This document shows positions 1 through 5,609 of a stretch of DNA of 7,322 nucleotides, piece by piece. The notes below the pieces were generated by a model, which was given only the letters and a program-made list of their open reading frames with translations, made no database searches and was not told the origin of the DNA. Each line of letters starts with the position of its first letter. Position 1 is the first letter of the stretch. Source of the DNA: Lachnoclostridium sp. UBA1241 (GTDB lineage: Bacteria; Bacillota; Clostridia; Lachnospirales; Lachnospiraceae); contig DBWJ01000033.1 in assembly GCA_002308955.1 (NCBI GenBank), positions 7,222 to 14,543 of the forward strand, given 5' to 3'. The position numbers and the translations under genes are program-made.

Positions 1-612
1 GCCGGTAAGACGACGATCACGAACCTTCTGAACCGGTTCTATGACATCGACGAAGGCACGATCACGATCGACGGCGTGAACGTAAAGGATATCGCAAGAG
101 AAGAGCTTCGTAAGAACATCGCGATGGTGCTTCAGGATACGCATCTGTTCTCCGGCACCGTTATGGAGAACATCCGCTACGGCCGTCTCGACGCGACCGA
201 TGAGGAGGTTATTGCGGCCGCGAAGACCGCCAGCGCCCACAGCTTTATCATGCGTCTTTCGGACGGCTACGAGACGAAGCTCGAAGGCGACGGCGCGAAC
301 CTGTCGCAGGGCCAGAGACAGCTTTTGAATATTGCAAGAGCGGCGCTTTCGAAGGCACCGATTCTCGTCCTCGACGAGGCAACGAGTTCCGTCGATACCC
401 GTACCGAACGTCACATCGAGCACGGTATGGACCGCCTGATGAAGGACCGCACCACGTTCGTCATCGCGCACCGTCTGTCGACGGTACGGAATGCCAACGC
501 GATTATGGTTCTTGAGCACGGCGAAATCATCGAGCGCGGCGACCACGACGATCTGCTTAAGCAGAAGGGACGCTATTACGAGCTGTATACCGGCGCGACC
601 GAATTGGATTAA
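1..612 (+). CDS. ABC exporter (ABCB/MdlB-type half-transporter), C-terminal ATPase part, 5'-truncated by window
   Basis: The frame is open from base 1 and encodes the last 203 residues of a nucleotide-binding domain. The first visible residues (AGKTT) are the end of the Walker A loop, so the membrane domain and start of the ATPase lie upstream. Visible motifs in order are the Q-loop Gln45 (LQDTHLF), the signature LSQGQRQ at 101-107 (Gln in place of the second Gly of LSGGQ, common in this family), Walker B ILVLDEATSS at 121-130 with catalytic Glu126, the D-loop SSVD, and switch His157 (IAHRLS). The DEATSSVD and VIAHRLSTVRNA blocks are typical of type IV exporters of the MsbA/LmrA/MdlB kind, which usually work as homo- or heterodimers in the cytoplasmic membrane. 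The substrate cannot be told from this part. A GTG at 76 is internal and is not the start. The gene shows no functional link to the sugar genes that follow. Confidence 0.95.
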   Translation, partial: AGKTTITNLLNRFYDIDEGTITIDGVNVKDIAREELRKNIAMVLQDTHLFSGTVMENIRYGRLDATDEEVIAAAKTASAHSFIMRLSDGYETKLEGDGANLSQGQRQLLNIARAALSKAPILVLDEATSSVDTRTERHIEHGMDRLMKDRTTFVIAHRLSTVRNANAIMVLEHGEIIERGDHDDLLKQKGRYYELYTGATELD

Positions 613-632
613 GAAATAAAAATTTAAAGAAA

Positions 633-670
633 CGTAAGAGCCGATGCTTTTCAAAGTATCGGCTCTTATG
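633..670 (+). terminator. Stem-loop after the exporter gene, weak or opposite-strand terminator
   Basis: A 15-bp stem (633-647 with 656-670, two G-U pairs) encloses an 8-base loop. On the + strand it is followed by ATACAATAG rather than a T-run, so it is not a canonical terminator for the exporter. On the - strand it would be followed by a T-rich stretch (the complement of 611-632), which fits termination of antisense transcription, or a two-way element. The stem stability is clear. Its role is inferred. Confidence 0.55.
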
Positions 671-677
671 ATACAAT
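648..677 (+). promoter_or_regulatory. Candidate extended -10 promoter for the sensing cassette
   Basis: TTTTCA at 648-653 (4/6 match to the -35 consensus) is followed after 18 bases by TACAAT at 672-677 (5/6 match to the -10). TG at 669-670 gives the extended -10 form TGNTACAAT. Initiation would fall near 684, leaving a leader of roughly 28 bases before the ATG at 712. The -35 lies in the loop of the 633-670 hairpin and the -10 abuts its 3' arm. It is the only good promoter match between the exporter and the first binding-protein gene. Confidence 0.5.
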
Positions 678-711
678 AGCGGAAAAGAGGATAGAAGGAT
701 TGGGGATTATT

Positions 712-1680
712 ATGCGTAAACGGATAGTATTATGTGTTCTTTTCGCGGCACTTCTGCTTACGGGGTGCGGAAAGAGCAAAGAGGAGCCGGGCGATGCGAA
801 GCTGGTGCTCGGATTCAGCCAGATCGGAAGCGAGAGCGCGTGGCGCATCGGCAACACGAAGGACATCGAGGAGCAGGCGGAAGCATACGGCATCGGCCTG
901 ATGCTTGAGAATGCCAACCAGAAGCAGGAAAACCAGATTGCCGCAATCCGGCGGTTCATTGCCTATCAGGTGGATGTCATCGCATTTTCCCCGGTTGTCG
1001 AGGAAGGCTGGGATAACGTGCTCAAAGAGGCGAAGGACGCGGGGATTCCCGTCATTCTCGTGGACCGCGATATCAATACCGAGCAGGAGGGACTTACCAC
1101 CTGCCTGATCGGCGCGGATTTTTATAAGGAAGGCGTGATGGCGGCGGAATACCTGATCCGGAAAGCCGACCGTTTAGGGCTTGAGCAGGTCAACATCGTG
1201 GAAATCACCGGAACGGAAAATTCCACCCCGATGCGGCAGCGCCAGGCCGGATTTATGGATACGATTGCAGCGGACAGCCGGATGTGCGTGCTCGAGAGCA
1301 TTGACGGGGATTTCCTTAAAAGCCGCGGCGAGGAATGCATGCGGTACTATCTTGAAAAGTACGGGGACACGATTGACGTCGTTTTCTCCCATAATGACGA
1401 AATGACCATCGGCGCGCTTCCGGAGATTGAGAATGCGGGACTGGCGCCCGGAAAGGATATCATCATTATCTCGATCGACGGCGGTCAGGAGGCCATTAAT
1501 GTCTTAAAGGAAGGCAAGATTAACTGCGTTGTGGAGTGCACGCCGAAGCTCGGAAGGGAACTGATGGAAACCGCGCTGAAACTGAAAAACGGCGAGCAGG
1601 TGGAGACGGTAATCCATCCGAAGGAGCAGGTGTTCAGTGACGAAATCGACGTGTCCCAAATCGGACCGCGAGGCTATTAG
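712..1680 (+). CDS. YtfQ-like sugar-binding lipoprotein, probable co-sensor for the adjacent kinase
   Basis: Encodes 322 residues: a lipoprotein signal (MRKR, hydrophobic core, lipobox LLTGC with Cys19) followed by a type I periplasmic-binding fold (Peripla_BP_4, CUT2 sugar-binding family). Resemblance to E. coli YtfQ, the galactofuranose-binding protein, is clear by eye: GFSQIGSESAWR (34-45), NQKQENQIAAIR (69-80), GWDNVLKEAKDAGIPV (99-114), VDRDIN (117-122), SHNDEMTIGA (226-235), SIDGG (254-258) and VECTP (274-278) all have YtfQ counterparts. An in-frame TTG at 700 is possible, but the ATG at 712 gives the normal short basic signal-peptide N-terminus; GGGG at 702-705 and AAGGA at 695-699 lie upstream. 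The protein should be anchored outside the membrane. It sits 20 bases before a histidine kinase gene and is separated by a terminator from the importer, so sensing is a more likely job than bulk uptake. The role is inferred; the family assignment is firm. Confidence 0.93.
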   Translation: MRKRIVLCVLFAALLLTGCGKSKEEPGDAKLVLGFSQIGSESAWRIGNTKDIEEQAEAYGIGLMLENANQKQENQIAAIRRFIAYQVDVIAFSPVVEEGWDNVLKEAKDAGIPVILVDRDINTEQEGLTTCLIGADFYKEGVMAAEYLIRKADRLGLEQVNIVEITGTENSTPMRQRQAGFMDTIAADSRMCVLESIDGDFLKSRGEECMRYYLEKYGDTIDVVFSHNDEMTIGALPEIENAGLAPGKDIIIISIDGGQEAINVLKEGKINCVVECTPKLGRELMETALKLKNGEQVETVIHPKEQVFSDEIDVSQIGPRGY

Positions 1681-1700
1681 ACCGGAGCAGAGGCAGAAGA

Positions 1701-3167
1701 ATGAGCAAGGTCGGAAAAGAAAAAAGCATATTGGGGCAAATCAGCAATCTGAGCCACCGTCTGGTGCTTTTGCTTGTGGCCCCGATTATCATCAGCCTGG
1801 TCCTGATGCTTTACTATGCAAGCAGGTACCATAATGCCATCGACCGGATGGAAACGGCTGCCAAGCTGCAGACCGTTGTAAAGGAAGAGATTCCGGAGAG
1901 CGCATGGAGCATCGTGAGCGGCCGGCAGACAATTCCGGAAAGCGGCATCTACGCAAAGATTCGAAATGTCAATGATACCATCGACTCCATATCGGCTTCG
2001 GCGAGCGAGGAAAACAGCCTGTCGCTGATTGTTGCAAGACGGACCATGCAGACGCTCGGAAACTACGTGGACCGCATCCGGGACAATGTGGAGGCAAAGG
2101 TGCCGGTCGTCGAGAACGAAGCGATTATCGAAGAGGTACGCGGTGTGGCATCGCTGGTCGGCAGCATGTTGGATGAGTACATTTCGATGGAAATCAACTC
2201 TACGGCGAAGCTGAGTTTAAGCCTTCGCATCGGCGTTTTGCTTTCGGCGGTTGCCGAAGGGCTGATTGTCATCTTCGCGCTGTGGGTAAGAAACCGGACG
2301 GTAAAGGCTACGGCTTCGTCCGTAAGGCTTCCGATTGAGCGTTTGGAGCAGGCGGCGGCAAGAATTGCCGACGGTTCTTTGGATGAAAAAATCGCGGATA
2401 CGGACGTAACCGAATTACGGAATCTCACATTTCAGATCAATACCATGGCGGACCGTCTTCAGGACATGATGACGAAAAGCAACCAGGACGCGAGAAATCT
2501 CCGGAAAGCGGAACTTCGGACGTTGCAGGCGCAGATCAATCCGCATTTTCTGTATAATACGCTTGATGCCATCGTCTGGAAGGCGGAAGCCGGCGAGAAG
2601 GACGAAGTCATTCAGCTGACAAGCGCGTTAAGCGATTTCTTCCGAATCAGCCTGTCCTCCGGCGCCGACTGGATTCCGATCAGCCAGGAGAAAAAGCATA
2701 TTGAAGGGTATCTGAAGATTCAGCAGACCAGATACCGCGATATCATGAATTACGAAATCGATATTCCGGATGAAATCGGGAAGTATTACATTCTGAAGCT
2801 CCTTCTGCAGCCCCTTGTGGAAAATGCGCTGTATCACGGAATCAAGATTAAGCGGGGCGGAGGAACCATTCGGGTTTTGGGAAGGCTTCAAGACGGATTC
2901 CTCTTCTTTTCGGTAACGGATACCGGTCTTGGGATGAGTGCGGAACAGCTGCAGGAGCTCAGGGACCGGATGAAGAAGGGACAGCCGACGGTCAGCGAGG
3001 GGAGCGGCGGTTTCGGCCTTGTGAATGTGAATATGCGAATCCGTCTCTACTATAACCTGACGGATGACCTTACGATAGAAAGCGGTGCGGACGGAACGAC
3101 GGTAAGTTTCAAAGTTCCGTGCAGAACCAGGGAGGAAATTTACGAGAATGAAAGTGTTTCTGGTTGA
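1701..3167 (+). CDS. YesM-type sensor histidine kinase
   Basis: A 488-residue membrane kinase. TM1 is at about 21-40, an extracytoplasmic region at about 41-173, TM2 at about 174-196, and a HAMP linker at about 200-255 (LPIERLEQAAARIADGSLDE). The catalytic part is of the His_kinase (PF06580, LytS/YesM) type: the H-box QINPHFLYNTLDAI with phosphoacceptor His282, the N-box LLLQPLVENALYHGI with Asn375, the DTGLGM G1 box at 407-412, and the GSGGFGLVNV G2 box at 434-443. The extracytoplasmic region is only about 130 residues and reads as mostly alpha-helical. No Cache-like domain, usual in YesM proteins, is evident, which fits sensing through a partner binding protein. The start at 1701 has AGAGG at 1689-1693, 7 bases upstream, and the gene follows the binding-protein gene by 20 bases. 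Its 3' end overlaps the response regulator gene by 20 bases, implying co-transcription and probable translational coupling. It should autophosphorylate and pass phosphate to the next gene's product. Confidence 0.95.
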   Translation: MSKVGKEKSILGQISNLSHRLVLLLVAPIIISLVLMLYYASRYHNAIDRMETAAKLQTVVKEEIPESAWSIVSGRQTIPESGIYAKIRNVNDTIDSISASASEENSLSLIVARRTMQTLGNYVDRIRDNVEAKVPVVENEAIIEEVRGVASLVGSMLDEYISMEINSTAKLSLSLRIGVLLSAVAEGLIVIFALWVRNRTVKATASSVRLPIERLEQAAARIADGSLDEKIADTDVTELRNLTFQINTMADRLQDMMTKSNQDARNLRKAELRTLQAQINPHFLYNTLDAIVWKAEAGEKDEVIQLTSALSDFFRISLSSGADWIPISQEKKHIEGYLKIQQTRYRDIMNYEIDIPDEIGKYYILKLLLQPLVENALYHGIKIKRGGGTIRVLGRLQDGFLFFSVTDTGLGMSAEQLQELRDRMKKGQPTVSEGSGGFGLVNVNMRIRLYYNLTDDLTIESGADGTTVSFKVPCRTREEIYENESVSG

Positions 3168-4401
3168 TGATGAAATTGTGGTCCGCGAAGGGATAAGAGA
3201 GTCCTTCCCATGGGAGGAAACGCCGTATGTGCTTGTCGGCGAGGCACCCGATGGGGAAATGGCACTGCCGATGATTCGTGACACCAACCCGGATATCGTA
3301 ATCACCGATATCCGCATGCCCTTCATGGACGGCATTGAATTGTGCCGGATTATGCGTGCGCAAATGCCATGGATCGGCGTGGTTGTATTAAGCGGATACG
3401 ATGAGTTTGAGTATGCCCGCCAGTGTATCCAGTTAGGCGTTCGGGAATACCTGTTAAAGCCGATTAACTCCGAGGCGCTGAAGGGGGCGCTCGACAAAGT
3501 CAGTTCTCAGCTTGAAGCGGAGCGGAATACGTTCGAACACGCCGCAAGCCTTCGCGCCCGGATGGAGAGCGGCGGCAAGCTCGTAAAGGAGAAACTGGTC
3601 GGCTCCTTGTTCAACAACGAAGCAGCCGAGGAGGATGCGCCGGAGGTGCTCCGGCAACTGTCCGCCATGGGAGGCGCGGTTCCCGCGCCGTTCTATACCG
3701 TTATCGATGCGGCTTTTACGCCGATCAGTGAGGGGCAGGCCGTGGCGTCGGAGCTTTCGGAAGGGACCGGCGGGACCGTGCTTCCGTCTCCGGGGCGCGT
3801 CGGAACGCGGTTCCTGATTTCCGGAGAAACCGCCGAAGATGTGGAGGAGCGGGCATATTCATTTGCCACCACCCTGGTTCGGGAACTCGAGCATACCGGG
3901 GCAACGGAAATCCGTGCGGGAATCGGCGAGATTGTCGGAAAGCCCGAAGAAATCTTCCGAAGCTTTAAAACCGCGCGCCATATAAGACACCTTCTGGTGG
4001 AACGGACGGACGAGACTTCCATCATTTTAGGCGTTCGTGAAATGGGAGAGCCCGCCGACGAAAAAACGCCGGCCGTAATCAGCGAAGCGAAGCTCTATAT
4101 GTCGTTACATTTTACGAATCCGAATCTGATGCTTCAGGATGTCGCGAAGGCGGTGAGCATGAGCGGAAGCCGCTTCTCGACGGTGTTCTCGCAGCAGACC
4201 GGACAGACCTTTACGGAGTACCTGATGTATCTTCGCTTAAGCAAGGCGAAGGAACTGCTCCGGACCACGAACGAGCGGAGTTCGCAGATCGCGAGGGAGG
4301 TCGGCTACAACGATTCGCACTATTTCAGTTACATTTTCAAGAAAAACATCGGAATTACCCCGTCCGAATACCGGGCGCAGTATCAAAATCAACCGGAGTA
4401 A
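3148..4401 (+). CDS. YesN-type response regulator, REC domain plus AraC-family DNA-binding domain
   Basis: A 417-residue cytoplasmic regulator. The receiver domain (about 1-120) has the acidic pair Asp7/Asp8, phosphoacceptor Asp54 in VITDIRMPFMDG, Ser82 in VLSGYDEFEYA and Lys104 in YLLKPI. A middle region (about 130-300) includes AGIGEIVGKPEEIFRSFKTA, resembling the degenerate GGDEF-like segment found in many YesN proteins. The C-terminal AraC/XylS domain (about 310-412) has two helix-turn-helix units: LQDVAKAVSMSGSRFSTVF, and IAREVGYNDSHYFSYIFKK followed by the family hallmark GITPSEYR. GGAGG at 3131-3135 lies 12 bases before the ATG, a rather long spacing that may rely on coupling with the overlapping kinase gene. 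The gene is the last of the sensing cassette and is followed by a strong terminator. The neighbouring importer operon is its most likely target; this is inferred from position and from known YesM/YesN systems that activate adjacent sugar transporters. Confidence 0.95.
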   Translation: MKVFLVDDEIVVREGIRESFPWEETPYVLVGEAPDGEMALPMIRDTNPDIVITDIRMPFMDGIELCRIMRAQMPWIGVVVLSGYDEFEYARQCIQLGVREYLLKPINSEALKGALDKVSSQLEAERNTFEHAASLRARMESGGKLVKEKLVGSLFNNEAAEEDAPEVLRQLSAMGGAVPAPFYTVIDAAFTPISEGQAVASELSEGTGGTVLPSPGRVGTRFLISGETAEDVEERAYSFATTLVRELEHTGATEIRAGIGEIVGKPEEIFRSFKTARHIRHLLVERTDETSIILGVREMGEPADEKTPAVISEAKLYMSLHFTNPNLMLQDVAKAVSMSGSRFSTVFSQQTGQTFTEYLMYLRLSKAKELLRTTNERSSQIAREVGYNDSHYFSYIFKKNIGITPSEYRAQYQNQPE

Positions 4402-4412
4402 AAGAATTCTTA

Positions 4413-4451
4413 ACCGCGTTTGGAAACCCCGTCCAAACGCGGTATTATTTT
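4413..4451 (+). terminator. Rho-independent terminator of the sensing cassette
   Basis: A perfect 12-bp stem (4413-4424 with 4432-4443) rich in GC (CCGCG/CGCGG) encloses a 7-base loop and runs directly into ATTATTTT. It begins 12 bases after the response regulator stop codon and should end the sensing transcript, separating it from the importer operon. Confidence 0.88.
4420..4448 (+). promoter_or_regulatory. Candidate promoter of the importer operon, inside the terminator
   Basis: TTGGAA at 4420-4425 (4/6 match to the -35) and TATTAT at 4443-4448 (5/6 match to the -10) are spaced by exactly 17 bases. Initiation would fall near 4455, giving a leader of about 100 bases. The whole site lies within the terminator hairpin and its T-tract. 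A weaker alternative further down, TTGATT (4472-4477) with TATCCT (4499-4504), has a 21-base spacer. An activator-dependent promoter under an AraC-type regulator could also lack a good -35, so this assignment is tentative. Confidence 0.35.
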
Positions 4452-4475
4452 GAACCAAGTCAAAAGGAACGTTGA

Positions 4476-4525
4476 TTTACTGCGAAAGAGCAATGCGCTA
4501 TCCTTTATCTCGGAAGGTCAGTAAA
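4476..4525. repeat. Widely spaced inverted repeat TTTACTG / CAGTAAA
   Basis: TTTACTG at 4476-4482 and its exact reverse complement CAGTAAA at 4519-4525 flank a 36-base spacer, with centres 43 bp apart, about four helical turns. It lies in the control region between the AraC-type regulator gene and the importer operon. It could be a pair of operator half-sites or an RNA stem in the leader. A 7-base match may also be chance. Confidence 0.3.
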
Positions 4526-4550
4526 GGCCTCAACAAAAAAGGAGGATAGC
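4497..4550 (+). promoter_or_regulatory. Leader structure able to mask the ribosome binding site of the second binding-protein gene
   Basis: GCTATCCT at 4497-4504 is a perfect reverse complement of AGGATAGC at 4543-4550. Two G-U pairs (4505-4542, 4506-4541) extend the stem to 10 bp, so it would cover the whole GGAGG at 4541-4545 ahead of the ATG at 4556. A competing stem, CCTTTA at 4502-4507 with TAAAGG at 4522-4527, uses the same left-hand bases and would leave the ribosome binding site free. The two folds exclude each other. The pairing is visible in sequence. Whether the leader RNA includes base 4497 depends on the unproven start site near 4455. Confidence 0.4.
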
Positions 4551-4555
4551 AAAAA

Positions 4556-5518
4556 ATGAGAAAGATAAAAGCTTTGTTACTGGTGGCAGTCCTTGTTGTC
4601 TGCTGCATGGCAACTGCTTGCGGCAAGGAAGACAAGAAAGACGGAAAGATTAAGATCGGCGTTGTAAACAACCCGCCGTCCGAGTCCGGCTACCGCGAAG
4701 CAAATGTAAAGGACATGGAGAACGTTTTCTCCGCAGCGAACGGCTACGAGCTCAAGACATTCTACAGCAAGAGCAATGACGAGCAGCTTCAGGCGGCGAA
4801 GGGCTTCATTACCGAAGGCGTTGATTACCTTCTGATTTCCGCAGCCGAGACAACCGGTTGGGATGACGTTTTAAAGAAGGCTAAGGATTCCGGCGTTAAG
4901 GTTTATCTCTTTGACCGTATGATCAATGTAGACGCAAGCCTTTACGAGGCAGCCGTTGTTTCCGATATGGCGAAGGAAGGCGAGACCGCAGTGAACTGGC
5001 TTCTTGCGCAGAATCTTCCGGAATACAACGTAATCCACATTCAGGGCGCTATGGGCTCTGATGCACAGATCGGACGTACCGGTGCTCTCGACGCACAGTT
5101 CGCATCCGGTAAGATGAAGAAGATTGTTCAGCAGACGGCCGCATGGGACGAAGCAGAAGCGAAGAAGATCGTTGAAACCGTTATCAACAGCGGTGAAGAC
5201 TTCAACGTTATCTACGCCGAGAACGACGGTATGGCAAAGGGTGCCGTTGCGGCGCTTGACGAAGCCGGTATCACCCACGGTGTAGGCGGTAAAGTAATTG
5301 TTATGGGATTTGACTGCAACAAGTGGGCGCTTCGTGAGCTCCTTGCGGGCAAATGGAACTACGACGGACAGTGCAGCCCGTTCCAGGCAAAGATTATCAG
5401 CGATTTGATTAAGAGCGGAAAGGCTCCTTCCCAGAAGTTGATTATCAACGAAGAGAAAGGCTTTGATGCGACGACCCTTACGGAAAATGATATCAACACT
5501 TACGGTTTGGGTGAATAA
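4556..5518 (+). CDS. CUT2-family sugar-binding lipoprotein of the importer (YtfQ/RbsB-like)
   Basis: Encodes 320 residues: a lipoprotein signal with lipobox ATAC (Cys22), a short Lys/Asp-rich tether (about 23-32), then a Peripla_BP_4 sugar-binding fold starting KIKIGVVNNP. Shared with YtfQ and with the first binding protein are SESGYREANVKD (42-53), TTGWDDVLKKAKDSGV (99-114), FDRMIN (119-124), Arg174, AENDGMAKGA (221-230) and GFD (251-253). It is a divergent paralogue of the protein at 712-1680, not a recent copy. AAGGAGG at 4539-4545 lies 10 bases before the ATG and is a near-ideal ribosome binding site. Codons are more uniform (CTT, GAA, AAG, GTT) than in the sensing genes, as expected for an abundant protein. 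It is the first gene of the importer operon and should deliver the sugar to the permease. The substrate is a monosaccharide, perhaps a furanose, by family resemblance only. Confidence 0.94.
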   Translation: MRKIKALLLVAVLVVCCMATACGKEDKKDGKIKIGVVNNPPSESGYREANVKDMENVFSAANGYELKTFYSKSNDEQLQAAKGFITEGVDYLLISAAETTGWDDVLKKAKDSGVKVYLFDRMINVDASLYEAAVVSDMAKEGETAVNWLLAQNLPEYNVIHIQGAMGSDAQIGRTGALDAQFASGKMKKIVQQTAAWDEAEAKKIVETVINSGEDFNVIYAENDGMAKGAVAALDEAGITHGVGGKVIVMGFDCNKWALRELLAGKWNYDGQCSPFQAKIISDLIKSGKAPSQKLIINEEKGFDATTLTENDINTYGLGE

Positions 5519-5537
5519 TCCATAATCCGATGAATTG

Positions 5538-5579
5538 GCGCAGCTGGGCTGAGAAAATCAGCTTCGGCTGCGCTTTTCT
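5538..5579 (+). terminator. Intra-operon terminator or attenuating hairpin
   Basis: A long stem (5538-5552 with 5558-5573, one bulged T and two G-U pairs) with a GAAAA loop is followed by TTTTCT. It lies between the binding-protein gene and the ATPase gene. In sugar ABC operons such a hairpin usually lets most transcripts end after the binding protein, or protects its 3' end, so that binding protein exceeds transporter. No separate promoter is evident before the ATPase gene, so readthrough is the likely source of its message. Confidence 0.8.
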
Positions 5580-5609
5580 AAACCGTATGGATGGAAACGG
5601 AGGACAGGT

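Noticed and set aside
289..327. Altered LSQGQ signature in the exporter ATPase as a possible defect
   Set aside because: LSQGQRQ is a common natural variant in ABCB-type exporters, and all other catalytic residues visible are intact.
2628..3497. A 289-codon open frame on the minus strand opposite the kinase and regulator genes
   Set aside because: It lies fully antisense to two genes with complete, motif-bearing products; its translation shows no recognisable domain and low-complexity Ser/Ile/Arg composition typical of a shadow frame.
4452..4555. Catabolite-response (cre) site ahead of the importer operon
   Set aside because: TGCGAAAGAGCAATGCGC was considered, but it lacks the central CG and symmetric ends of the consensus.
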